Shown piece by piece: positions 38,259-46,352 of a stretch of 64,000 nucleotides of DNA. The notes under the pieces were generated by a model. It was given only the letters and a program-made list of their open reading frames with translations, did no database searches and was not told the DNA's origin. Every line of letters starts with the position of its first letter. Positions within the stretch are counted from its first letter, which is position 1. Source of the stretch: Sphingomonas taxi (lineage in GTDB: Bacteria; Pseudomonadota; Alphaproteobacteria; Sphingomonadales; Sphingomonadaceae); contig NZ_CP009571.1 in the NCBI RefSeq assembly GCF_000764535.1, positions 2,041,001 through 2,105,000 on the forward strand, read 5' to 3'. The translations under genes were made by a program, and so were the position numbers.

Positions 38259-38415
38259 CGTCGCTAGATGGCGCGTGGCAGAGCCAGCGGCAAGCGAAGC
38301 TAAGCTTGGCGGCGGCCAAGCGGGGCGGCGTCCGTCGCATTTTCCCGAGCCAGCTCACATACGTCAGTCATCCTGCTTGACGCTCCTTGCTGCATGCGCG
38401 AAGCGTCGCGCCGCT

Positions 38416-38802
38416 ATGAAGAGCCCCCTCCTCCTCTCCGCCACCGCCGCGCTGCTCGCGCTGGCGGCCTGCAACTCCAAGCCCAACTCGGCCGAGGTGC
38501 TCGACTCCAACCCCGATCCGATGGCCAACGCCCTCGCCAACCGCGGCCCGGTCGAGCTGCCGCCCGCGATCAAGGCGGAAAAGACCTTCCGCTGCAAGGA
38601 CAACAGCTTGCTCTACGTCACCCTGTTCGAGGGCGACAAGCTGGCACTCGTCAAGACGTCGCAGACTGGTACCGCTACCCGCCTGACCGCCGAGAAGACG
38701 GGCGATCCGCTCGTCGCCGAGGGCGGCTGGAAGCTGACCGGCGATCCCAAGACGATCACCGTCACCCAGCCGGGCAAGCCGTCGCAAAGCTGCAAGTCGT
38801 AA
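38416..38802 (+). CDS. lipoprotein with MliC-like lysozyme-inhibitor domain
   Basis: The 128-residue product has a lipoprotein signal ending LAAC (Cys19). The mature part from about residue 56 (TFRCKDNSLLYVTLFEGDKLALVK ... QSC) has the Cys-to-Cys spacing and beta pattern of MliC, the periplasmic inhibitor of C-type lysozyme. Similarity is by eye and moderate. It would protect murein against host lysozyme. A terminator follows directly. Confidence 0.65.
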   Translation: MKSPLLLSATAALLALAACNSKPNSAEVLDSNPDPMANALANRGPVELPPAIKAEKTFRCKDNSLLYVTLFEGDKLALVKTSQTGTATRLTAEKTGDPLVAEGGWKLTGDPKTITVTQPGKPSQSCKS

Positions 38803-38826
38803 GCTGCGGCACCGCACAACGTTTCC

Positions 38827-38856
38827 GGGCCGGTGGAGCGATCCGCCGGCCCTTTT
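38827..38856 (+). terminator. intrinsic terminator after the MliC-like gene
   Basis: GGGCCGG (38827-38833) pairs with CCGGCCC (38846-38852), followed by TTTT. It lies 25 bases after the lipoprotein stop and separates it from the ParA-type gene. Confidence 0.8.
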
Positions 38857-38914
38857 GCGTGGGCGTCGGCGATCGACCGTTGCCGGAATAGGTCCATTCC
38901 GGTACGTCGCTGGC

Positions 38915-39625
38915 ATGGCGACGATCGCGATCTACAGTTCGAAGGGCGGCGTGGGCAAGACCACGCTGTCGGTCAACCTCTCCTACAGCAGCGCCGCCTT
39001 GTCGAAGCGGCGCACCATCCTGTGGGATCTCGATCCGCAGGCGGCGAGCAGCTGGGTGCTCGGCCGGACGCCCGTCGGCGACCAGGCGCGTGCGCTGTTC
39101 ACCAAGGATGCCAAGCCCGCGGCGCACACCCGCCCCACCGACATTCCGCTGCTCGACCTGATCGCCGCCGACGATTCGCTGCGCACGCTCGACCTCGTGC
39201 TGCACGATATCGGCAAGCGCCGGCGGCTCGACCGGCTGATCGAGCAGATCGGCGATTACGACCATGTCCTGCTCGATTGCCCGCCCGGCCTGACGGAGAC
39301 CAGCGAACAGGTGATCCGCGCCGCCGACCTCATCGTCCTGCCGGTGATCCCCTCGCCCTTCGCGCAGCGGGCGCATGACGAGGTGATCCGTCACCTCGGC
39401 GGCAAGGTGCCGGTGTTGCCGGTCCATATGATGGTCGACCGCCGCCGCCGGCTCCACGCCGATGCGCTCGCCGCCCACCCCGACTGGCCGGCGATCCCGA
39501 TGGCGAGCGCGGTCGAGGCGATGGCCGAGCATCGCGCCCCGGTCGCGACCTATGCGCCGCGGTCGGCCGCGGCGGCGGCGTTCGCCCGATTGTGGACGAC
39601 GATCGAAAGCCGGCTGACCAAATAG
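38915..39625 (+). CDS. orphan ParA/MinD-family ATPase
   Basis: The 236-residue protein has the deviant Walker A SSKGGVGKTT (8-17) with the signature Lys10, Walker A' LWDLDPQAAS and Walker B HVLLDCPPGL. Such ATPases position chromosomes, plasmids or protein complexes by membrane or DNA gradients. No parB or parS-like site is adjacent, so the cargo is unknown. The start MATIAIYSSKGG is chosen over an upstream ATG because the fold begins here. Confidence 0.9.
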   Translation: MATIAIYSSKGGVGKTTLSVNLSYSSAALSKRRTILWDLDPQAASSWVLGRTPVGDQARALFTKDAKPAAHTRPTDIPLLDLIAADDSLRTLDLVLHDIGKRRRLDRLIEQIGDYDHVLLDCPPGLTETSEQVIRAADLIVLPVIPSPFAQRAHDEVIRHLGGKVPVLPVHMMVDRRRRLHADALAAHPDWPAIPMASAVEAMAEHRAPVATYAPRSAAAAAFARLWTTIESRLTK

Positions 39626-39660
39626 CGTCCCATATCATCCGCTCGTTCGAAGGACTGCCC

Positions 39661-40275
39661 ATGCGCCTGATCGGCATGCTTGATTCACCCTATGTCCGCC
39701 GGGTGGCGATCTCGATGACGGCGATGGGCCTGACGTTCGATCACGAGCCTTTATCGGTGTTCCGCGACGTCGCGGCGTTCGGCGCGATCAACCCCACCGT
39801 CAAGGCGCCGACGCTGGTCACCGACGACGGCGTCGTGCTGATCGAATCGACGCTGATCCTCGACTGGCTCGAACGGATCGTGCCGGCGGAGCGCCGCCTG
39901 CTGCCGGACGATCCCGCCGCCTTTCTCGCGTCGCAGCGCGTGATCGGGCTGGCGCTCGCCGCCTGCGAGAAGACGGTGCAGATCGTCTACGAGACCAACC
40001 TGCGGCCGGCGGAGAAGCAGCACCAGCCCTGGCTCGACCGGGTGCAAGAGCAATTGCTGGCGGCGTACGATTTGCTCGAGGCGGCCTATGCCGGGGTCGA
40101 CGACTGGCTCGTCGCGGGCCGATGGACGCAGGCGGACATCACCACGGCGGTCGCCTGGCGCTTCACCGGCAGCAAGCTGGGCGACGTCGTGCCCCCGGCG
40201 CGCCATCCGGCCCTCGCCGCCCTCTCCGCGCGCGCGGAAGCGACGGCGGAATTCGCGGCGCTGCCGCTGGAATAG
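39661..40275 (+). CDS. glutathione S-transferase family protein
   Basis: The 204-residue protein has the N-terminal thioredoxin fold (MRLIGMLDSPYVRRVAISM; Ser9 as likely catalytic residue), the cis-Pro and substrate motif KAPTLVTDDGVVLIES, and the helical C-terminal domain with DDWLVAGRWTQADITTAVA. Substrate unknown. It lies 35 bases after the ParA-type gene; cotranscription is possible. Confidence 0.92.
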   Translation: MRLIGMLDSPYVRRVAISMTAMGLTFDHEPLSVFRDVAAFGAINPTVKAPTLVTDDGVVLIESTLILDWLERIVPAERRLLPDDPAAFLASQRVIGLALAACEKTVQIVYETNLRPAEKQHQPWLDRVQEQLLAAYDLLEAAYAGVDDWLVAGRWTQADITTAVAWRFTGSKLGDVVPPARHPALAALSARAEATAEFAALPLE

Positions 40276-40322
40276 GGCGTGATCGATATTCATCGATGCC
40301 GCGACCGCGACACCGTCTCTCC

Positions 40323-40557
40323 GTCACCCCGGACTTGATCGAGCTCCCTGCAAAAGCCGCCATCACCGATACATGGGTGCAGTGCTCCTGCGAAAGCAGG
40401 AGCCCAGAGCCAAGCAAAACAACGCCTTTATGGCGTTCGGGACTCCTGGGCTCCTGCTTTCGCAGGAGCATTGTGTGGCTTCCGTCGAGGGCTCGACCGG
40501 GGTCCCGCTACGTGCCGGTCGGGAAGAAGCGGGACCCCGGGTCGAGCCCGGGGTGAC
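40323..40557. repeat. family A repeat with nested family B insert
   Basis: GTCACCCCGGACTTGATC begins at 40323 and breaks; the matching right part (GGGACCCCGGGTCGAGCCC, then GGGGTGAC ending at 40557) follows a family B element. The 390-base gap before aat holds only this composite; no gene is seen. Confidence 0.82.
40343..40492. repeat. family B repeat inside family A
   Basis: Core TGCTCCTGCGAAAGCAGGAG (40383-40402) with CCCAG and inverted CTGGG, CTCCTGCTTTCGCAGGAG ending at 40469. Outer ends GCTCCCTGCAAAAGCC and GGCTTCCGTCGAGGGC are weak inverted copies (10 of 16). Same nesting as at 31.1 kb. Confidence 0.72.
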
Positions 40558-40665
40558 GCGAAGTACGAAGCTTGGACAGCTGACATGGGCGGGAAACCGC
40601 CAGAAGGCCGAGCCGCGACTCGCCCCCACTTGCACCGCCGCATCGGCTGCGCCACCTCAGCGGTG

Positions 40666-41397
40666 ATGGAGACACTCGATCCGCACCTCGTGCTCGGCGC
40701 CTATGCGGTCGGCGTCTTCCCGATGGCGGACGATCGCAAGGCCGCCAGCGTCTATTGGGTCGAGCCGCGCAGCCGCGCGATCCTGCCGATCGACGGCTTC
40801 CGCGTGTCGCGCTCGCTGCGCAAGACGATCGCGCGCGACCGGTTCCGCGTCACCGCCGACACCGCCTTCGAACGGATGATCCAGCTCTGCGCGGAAAGCG
40901 CCGAGGATCGCCCGGAGACGTGGATCAACACCGGCATCGAACGGGCCTTCGTCGCGCTGCACCGCATGGGCTTCGCGCATGCGATCGAATGCTGGGAGGG
41001 CGACGAGCTGGTCGGCGGCCTCTACGGCCTCGCGCTCGGTCGCGCCTTCTTCGGCGAATCGATGGTCAGCCGCCGTACGGATGCGTCCAAGGTCGCGCTC
41101 GCCTGGCTGGTCGCGCGGCTCAAGGTCGGCGGCTTCACCTTGCTCGACTGCCAGTTCCAGACCTCGCACCTCGCCTCGCTGGGCGCGGTGGAGATCGACC
41201 GGAAGGATTATTGCGCGTTGCTTGCCGGTGCGCTGGAGGGGACGATCGGCTCGTCGGGGGTGGTATCGGCATCGTCCGCCGCCGGCGACTTCTTCGCGCT
41301 CGACCGGTTGCCCGTCGCCTCGCCACCGGACAGCGAGGTCGTGTCCGGACCGGTTGCCGGCCACGACATCGTGCAGCTCTTGGTCCAGACGTCGTAG
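40666..41397 (+). CDS. aat: leucyl/phenylalanyl-tRNA--protein transferase
   Basis: Aat adds Leu or Phe to N-terminal Arg/Lys of proteins, marking them for ClpS/ClpAP. The 243-residue protein has VGVFPMAD, the conserved ETWINTGIERAFVALHRMGFAHAIECW region, GLALGRAFFGESM, and TLLDCQFQTSHLASLGA. The METLDPHL start is taken by family length. The last 190 bases overlap the 3' end of the DUF2155 gene on the other strand. Confidence 0.95.
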   Translation: METLDPHLVLGAYAVGVFPMADDRKAASVYWVEPRSRAILPIDGFRVSRSLRKTIARDRFRVTADTAFERMIQLCAESAEDRPETWINTGIERAFVALHRMGFAHAIECWEGDELVGGLYGLALGRAFFGESMVSRRTDASKVALAWLVARLKVGGFTLLDCQFQTSHLASLGAVEIDRKDYCALLAGALEGTIGSSGVVSASSAAGDFFALDRLPVASPPDSEVVSGPVAGHDIVQLLVQTS

Positions 41398-41867
41398 ACC
41401 GGGTGCTGGACGACGTTGAGCGACGGCCGTTCCTTGAACAGCCAGCCCGAAAACGCCCGCCGCCAATGCCGGTCGCTGCCGCGGACGTCGAGCTGCACGA
41501 ACGCACCGGTGAGCTGATCCTGCTCCCAGGGTGCGGTATGTTCGCAGGCCCGCAGCCGGACGATCGCATCGCCGACGCGGACCGCCTGCCCGGGCCGCAG
41601 CGTCAGGTCGCGACTGACGCCGTTGCGCTTGTTGAGCAGGCCGACCACGGCCACCCGCTGTGCCATCGGCGTGCCACCGGTCGGCAAAGCGACGTCGGTG
41701 GTCGCGACGGTCTCGATGCCCTCGCTCTGGTTCGCCTCGCTCGGCGCGAAATCCTGTACGGCGACGGCGCGGTCGGCTTCGTCCGACCGCTGCCACGCGC
41801 GATAGCCGAACACCGCGGCCAGCCCCAGCACCACCAGCAGGACGCCGGCGGCGAGCCAGCGTCGCAT
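41208..41867 (-). CDS. DUF2155 protein
   Basis: The 219-residue protein has an N-terminal membrane anchor or signal (WLAAGVLLVVLGLAAVFGY) and the DUF2155 core: VVGLLNKRNGVSRDLTL, CEHTAPWEQ and the closing FKERPSLNVVQHPVYDVWTKSC. The family is restricted largely to alphaproteobacteria and has no known function; the core looks like a small beta domain in the periplasm. The 50 residues after the core are low-complexity and are the part that overlaps aat. The ATG overlaps the NDUFA12-like gene stop. Confidence 0.9.
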   Translation of the reverse strand: MRRWLAAGVLLVVLGLAAVFGYRAWQRSDEADRAVAVQDFAPSEANQSEGIETVATTDVALPTGGTPMAQRVAVVGLLNKRNGVSRDLTLRPGQAVRVGDAIVRLRACEHTAPWEQDQLTGAFVQLDVRGSDRHWRRAFSGWLFKERPSLNVVQHPVYDVWTKSCTMSWPATGPDTTSLSGGEATGNRSSAKKSPAADDADTTPDEPIVPSSAPASNAQ

Positions 41868-42262
41868 CACCCTTCGGGCGTCCAGGCTTCGTAGTCGCCG
41901 GTCGCGGCGGCGCGCTTGCCGCCCTTCTCGAGCGCGCCCGAGGGGCGATAGGCGAGCGGCGTACCGGTCATGTTGGGCACCGCCGGCTTCTGCCACGGCC
42001 GCGGCGCGGGCATCGCGCGAGCGGGCACGTCGTCGATCTGATGATGCAGCCAGCTGAACCATTCGGGCGGCACGCGGCTGGCGTCGTTGGCGCCCTCGTA
42101 GATCACCCAGCGGCGCACGCGGCCGCTGCCGTCCTTGCCCCCCTGATAATAGACGTTGCCGAGCGAATCGGTGCCGACCTGCGCCATGCCGCGCAAGCCG
42201 TAGAGCATCGTGCCCCAGGATGCGCCGTTCCACCAGGTGAAGGGATTGAGGTTGATGCCCAT
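41867..42262 (-). CDS. NDUFA12-like accessory subunit of NADH:ubiquinone oxidoreductase
   Basis: The 131-residue protein matches the alphaproteobacterial homologue of the mitochondrial complex I 17.2 kDa subunit: FTWWNGASWGT, YYQGG, RRWVIYEGANDASRVPPEWFSWLHHQIDD, then GTPLAYRPSGAL. It is an accessory subunit on the matrix/cytoplasmic arm. The core nuo genes are not in the window. It is coupled to the DUF2155 gene by ATGA, a pairing known in alphaproteobacteria. Confidence 0.93.
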   Translation of the reverse strand: MGINLNPFTWWNGASWGTMLYGLRGMAQVGTDSLGNVYYQGGKDGSGRVRRWVIYEGANDASRVPPEWFSWLHHQIDDVPARAMPAPRPWQKPAVPNMTGTPLAYRPSGALEKGGKRAAATGDYEAWTPEG

Positions 42263-42472
42263 GATGCGCCTGCGCTTACCCGCTGCGGCGGCGGCCTTCA
42301 ACCGGGATCGTCGTCCGCTCGCCAGCCAGCTCGTTTCGTCGCTGGGCCGGGACCGCCGGATGATGCCCGTTGGTCGGCGTAGCGGCTCCCTGTCGAGACC
42401 CCGTTCGCCCATTTCCGTCATGCTGGACGGGTCTTTGGCGATCGTTCGAACGCCAAAGACCCTCACCGGCGC

Positions 42473-42973
42473 TCACTTCGCCCAGGTCACCCTGTCGCCT
42501 TCGGCGATGCCGAGGTCCGCGGCGCGGCCGCCGACCAGTTCGAGCACGGCGGCGACCGGCTCGCGCGAGGGCACCGGCGTCTCCGAAAAGGGCACGGTGT
42601 TCTCCGCGATGATCGCGATCGTGCCGTCGGCGCGGATGAACAGGATGTCGAGCGGGGTCGGCGTGTTCTTCATCCAGAAGTTCGCCTCGCGCGGGCCGCC
42701 GCCTTCGGCCGGATAGGGCGCGAAGAGCATGCCGCCGTCGGGCTTAAGATCCGTGCGGTACATCAGCCCGCGCGCCTGCTCGGCCGCCGTCGTCGCCCGC
42801 TCGACCTGAAAGACGTGCGCGCCGTTGGCGCTGGTGATCGTCACCGGCAGCAGCGCCTTCGCCGTCGCGTCGGTCGGCGGCGTGCGGGTGAACACCCCTT
42901 GCTGGATCGCCACGCCGCCCGCGCCTAGCCCCAGCACCGCGACGATCGCCAGCATCGCCTTCGATCCGATCAC
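42473..42973 (-). CDS. DUF192 exported protein
   Basis: The 166-residue product has an N-terminal hydrophobic segment (AMLAIVAVLGLGAGGVAI) and the DUF192 core: ARGLMYRTDLKPDGGMLF, NFWMKNTPTPLDILFI and VLELVGGRAADLGI. Function of the family is unknown; it is periplasmic or membrane-anchored. The GTG at 42973 follows the cold-shock gene stop by 4 bases; an ATG at 42955 is a close alternative. Confidence 0.9.
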   Translation of the reverse strand: MIGSKAMLAIVAVLGLGAGGVAIQQGVFTRTPPTDATAKALLPVTITSANGAHVFQVERATTAAEQARGLMYRTDLKPDGGMLFAPYPAEGGGPREANFWMKNTPTPLDILFIRADGTIAIIAENTVPFSETPVPSREPVAAVLELVGGRAADLGIAEGDRVTWAK

Positions 42974-42977
42974 GCGT

Positions 42978-43583
42978 TCAGCCCTCCTCGACGGTGACCG
43001 CGAGCGGTCCCTTGCGGCCGGCGACGATGCGCGCACGCAGCCGCTGCTCGGGCTCGACCGCGGCGATGCCGGCGCGGCGCAGCGTCTCCATATGGACGAA
43101 CACGTCGCTGCCGTCGCTGTCGCGGACCAGGAAGCCATAGCCCTTCAGCCGGTTGAACCATTTGACCGCAGCGCCTTCGAACGGCCCGGCCTCGTCGATC
43201 AGCGCGACCGGATCGACCCGGTCGGCGGCGCGCGGCGCCCGCGGCGCATCCTCGACGGCGTTCGACAGATCGATCGCGATCACCTCGCGTGCCTGATAGC
43301 CGCGGCCGCGCTGCACCGCGAGCGTCTCGACCCGTGCGCCCTCGGGCAGGCTGCGGCGGCCGTACGGCTGCAAAACGGAGAAGTGGATCAGCACGTCGCC
43401 CAGCGACCGGTCGTCGGCGACCGCGAAGCCGAAGCCGCGCGTGACGTCGAACCATTTGATTACGCCGGCGATGGCGATCGGCCCCTCGCCCTCATTCGTC
43501 GCGGCTTGCAGACCAGCACGCGCGCCGGGCATCCCCCCGTCGTCGCGCTCGTCGCCCTCCCGTTGCGGCTCGCTACGCATCAC
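42978..43583 (-). CDS. double cold-shock-domain protein
   Basis: The 201-residue protein contains two cold-shock domains. The first (about 37-103) has [14 protein letters not shown] and DVLIHFSVL; the second (about 135-200) has [14 protein letters not shown] and DVFVHMETL. Both keep the RNP1 (GFGF/GYGF) and RNP2 (VLIHF/VFVHM) RNA-binding motifs. A linker rich in Ala/Pro/Asp joins them. Such two-domain CspA-type proteins are common in alphaproteobacteria and probably act as RNA chaperones. Confidence 0.95.
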   Translation of the reverse strand: MMRSEPQREGDERDDGGMPGARAGLQAATNEGEGPIAIAGVIKWFDVTRGFGFAVADDRSLGDVLIHFSVLQPYGRRSLPEGARVETLAVQRGRGYQAREVIAIDLSNAVEDAPRAPRAADRVDPVALIDEAGPFEGAAVKWFNRLKGYGFLVRDSDGSDVFVHMETLRRAGIAAVEPEQRLRARIVAGRKGPLAVTVEEG

Positions 43584-43644
43584 TGCACCCCTATGGACGC
43601 TACGCTAGCACGGTTCATCGCTGCTGCAATTGCGAAAGGGACGT

Positions 43645-44175
43645 TTACCCGATTTCTCCGAACTCGCTTTCGTCCCGCGCTGCGACAATCCGGCGCGACA
43701 AATCCATTGCATGTCCGGCCCGGAGCATCGCCGCGAGTTGCTTGTCGCGGACCGCGCGATCGTCGTTCGGCGGCCCGAACGGCCCGATCCGCTTGCGCCG
43801 TGCGAAGGTGAGCGCCGCCGCCTCGGCCTGTTCGTGGATCTGCGGCGCCAGATCCTCCGTATCCGCCTCGCCGATATGGGCGTGGCGCAGCGCCATCGTC
43901 ACCCGCCGCGCGCCGAGCCCGCGCCGGGTCAGCGCCGCCGCCTTGCTCTCCGCGTACAGCCGGTCGTCGACATAGCCGAGATCCGCCATCCGCTGCGCCA
44001 GCGCCTGCGGGTCGGCGGCATCGCCGTCCCAGCCGCGTTCGCGGATCTTGCGGTGGAGATAGTCGGCCAATTTGCCGCGCGTCGTCGCGAAGCGTTCGAC
44101 GTAGCGCAGCGCCATCCGCTCCAAAGCGGCGGCATCGAGCGGGGGAAGAGTACGCCGTTCCTGCCTCATGGCCAT
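43645..44175 (-). CDS. recX: RecX-family regulatory protein
   Basis: The 176-residue protein has the RecX three-helix repeats: LRYVERFATTRGKLADYLHRKI, the LGYVDDRLYAESKAAALTRRGLGARRV signature, and a third repeat. RecX modulates RecA filaments. recA is not adjacent. It lies 61 bases upstream of the cold-shock gene and is divergent from the acyl-AMP ligase gene. Confidence 0.9.
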   Translation of the reverse strand: MAMRQERRTLPPLDAAALERMALRYVERFATTRGKLADYLHRKIRERGWDGDAADPQALAQRMADLGYVDDRLYAESKAAALTRRGLGARRVTMALRHAHIGEADTEDLAPQIHEQAEAAALTFARRKRIGPFGPPNDDRAVRDKQLAAMLRAGHAMDLSRRIVAARDESEFGEIG

Positions 44176-44272
44176 GTTGTTGCCACAGTGGCGCTCGATT
44201 TAGAACGATGATCGCGCGTTATAGCGCACAGTGAAGATGGTTTCGCCCCGTGGCGAGTGAACAGGATTTTGT

Positions 44273-46048
44273 ATGACCGAGCAGTCCGCGCCCTCGCCGA
44301 CGCCCCAGATGGCGGCCACGCCGACGCTGGACGACCTGCCCCGTCGCTATGCCGATTTCGCCACGCTCGGCGAGGCGCTGGATTATGCCGCCACGGGCGT
44401 GCGCGGCCTCAACTTCCACGATGCCCGCGGTGCGCTCGCCCGTGCCTATCCGTTCGCCGAGCTGCGCCGCGACGCGATCGCGATGGCGCATCGCCTGATC
44501 GCCGCCGGCGTGCAGCCCGAGGACCGGATCGCGCTGGTCGCCGAAACCGGACCGGAATTCGCCGCCCTGTTCTTCGGTGCGGTCTATGCCGGCGCCTGGC
44601 CGGTGCCGCTGCCGCTGCCGACCTCGTTCGGCGGGCGCGATTCCTATATCGAACAGCTCCGCGTCCAGCTCGCGAGCTGCGAGCCGAAGATGCTGATCTT
44701 CCCGCCTGAGCTTGCCGCGATGGCGGCCGAGGCGGCACGGCTCGCGGGGACCGAGGGGATCGACTGGTCCGACTTCGCCGCACGTCCGGCGGTCGCGGCG
44801 CCGCTGCCGCAGGCGGACGGAGAGGCGATCGCCTATCTGCAATATTCCAGCGGCTCGACGCGCTTCCCGCACGGCGTCGCGATCACGCACCATGCGCTGC
44901 TCAACAATCTCGCTGCGCACAGCCACGGCATGGAGATCGCCGCCGACGGCACCGATCGCTGCGTCAGCTGGCTGCCCTGGTATCACGACATGGGGCTCGT
45001 CGGCTGTTTCCTGTCGCCGATCGCCAACCAGGTCTCGACCGATTATCTCAAGACCGAGGATTTCGCGCGCCGCCCGCTCGCCTGGCTCGACCTCATCAGC
45101 CGCCACGACGGCACGACGCTGAGCTATTCGCCGACCTTCGGCTATGACATCTGCGCGCGCCGCATGTCGTCGCAGACCAAGGCGTCGCAGCGGTTCGACC
45201 TGTCGCGCTGGCGCGTCGCCGGCAATGGCGCCGACATGATCCGCCCCGACGTGATGCAGGCGTTCGTCGACGCCTTCGCCGATGCCGGCTTCAAGGCGAG
45301 CGCCTTCCTGCCGAGCTACGGCCTCGCCGAGGCGACGCTGGCGGTGTCGTTGATGCCGCCGGGCGAGGGCATCCGCGTCGAGCTGGTCGAGGAGACGCAA
45401 TTGTCGGGCGGCGGCGATTCGCTCGCCGCCAACGACGGTCCGCGCCCGCAACGCTTCCGCGCGATCGTCAATTGCGGCAAGCCGGTGCGCGACATGACCG
45501 TCGAGATCCGCGAGGAAGACGGCACCCCCCTGCCCGACGGCGCGATCGGCAAGCTCTGGTGCAAGGGACCGAGCGTGATGGTCGGCTATTTCCGCGACGC
45601 CGCGGCGACCGACGCCTGCATGAGCGACGGCTGGCTCGATACCGGCGACATGGCCTATATGTCGAACGGCTACATCTACATCGTCGGCCGCGCCAAGGAC
45701 ATGATCATCGTCAACGGCAAGAACCACTGGCCGCAGGACATCGAATGGGCGGTCGAGCAGCTGCCCGGCTTCAAGGCGGGCGACATCGCCGCCTTCGCGA
45801 TCACCACGCCCGGCGGCGAGGAGACGCCCGCGGTGCTCGTCCAGTGCCGCAGCAGCGACGAGGCCGAGCGCCAGCGGCTGCGCGAGGAGATTCGCGAGCG
45901 CGTCCGCTCGGTGACGGGCATGAATTGCGTGATCGAGCTGATCCCGCCGCGCACGCTGCCGCGCACCAGCTCGGGCAAGCTGTCGCGCGCCAAGGCCCGC
46001 AACCTGTATCTGAGCGGCGACATCAAGCCTTACGCGATCGCGGCCTGA
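44273..46048 (+). CDS. fatty acyl-AMP ligase
   Basis: An ANL-superfamily adenylating enzyme of 591 residues. Visible are the P-loop YSSGSTRFPHGVAITH, CVSWLPWYHDMGLVG, PSYGLAEATLAVS, DTGDMAYMSNGYIYIVGRAKDM and the catalytic Lys loop PRTSSGKLSRAK. WYHDMGL and the DLSRWRVAGNGADMIRP stretch are typical of the FAAL branch, which hands acyl-AMP to an acyl carrier protein rather than CoA. No carrier protein or synthase is adjacent; its lipid product is unknown. Confidence 0.92.
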   Translation: MTEQSAPSPTPQMAATPTLDDLPRRYADFATLGEALDYAATGVRGLNFHDARGALARAYPFAELRRDAIAMAHRLIAAGVQPEDRIALVAETGPEFAALFFGAVYAGAWPVPLPLPTSFGGRDSYIEQLRVQLASCEPKMLIFPPELAAMAAEAARLAGTEGIDWSDFAARPAVAAPLPQADGEAIAYLQYSSGSTRFPHGVAITHHALLNNLAAHSHGMEIAADGTDRCVSWLPWYHDMGLVGCFLSPIANQVSTDYLKTEDFARRPLAWLDLISRHDGTTLSYSPTFGYDICARRMSSQTKASQRFDLSRWRVAGNGADMIRPDVMQAFVDAFADAGFKASAFLPSYGLAEATLAVSLMPPGEGIRVELVEETQLSGGGDSLAANDGPRPQRFRAIVNCGKPVRDMTVEIREEDGTPLPDGAIGKLWCKGPSVMVGYFRDAAATDACMSDGWLDTGDMAYMSNGYIYIVGRAKDMIIVNGKNHWPQDIEWAVEQLPGFKAGDIAAFAITTPGGEETPAVLVQCRSSDEAERQRLREEIRERVRSVTGMNCVIELIPPRTLPRTSSGKLSRAKARNLYLSGDIKPYAIAA

Positions 46049-46090
46049 CGGCGGGCGGACGGGGTTTCCAAAACGGGGCTACCGCCCTGT

Positions 46091-46203
46091 CCTCCCCCTC
46101 CGTCAGCGCTTCGCGCTGCCACCTCCCCCTGGCGGGGGAGGACTTCTCAAATCCTCCCCCGCCAGGGGGAGGTGGCACGGCGCAGCCGTGACGGAGGGGG
46201 AGG
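46091..46203. repeat. intergenic repeat, family C, two inverted halves
   Basis: CCTCCCCCTCCGTCAGCGC ... CCCCTGGCGGGGGAGG is inverted as CCTCCCCCGCCAGGGGGAGG ... GTGACGGAGGGGGAGG. It fills the first part of the 304-base gap between the acyl-AMP ligase and GGDEF-EAL genes. The remaining ~150 bases hold no recognised site. Confidence 0.88.
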
Positions 46204-46352
46204 ATACGGCCAAGCCTTTTCATGCATCCGCCGCGTCCCACAATCGAATGTCCCCCGACGATCCTCCAATTCGGTGAAGTAACTGGCATTTCGGATGAAA
46301 TCTCAATCCGGTTCTAACACTCCGTCAACCTTGACCGGGTAACCCCCCGCGG

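Noticed and set aside
42978..43583. Double cold-shock gene as a recent fusion or frameshift artefact
   Set aside because: Both domains are complete with RNP motifs and a continuous frame; two-domain forms are known in alphaproteobacteria.
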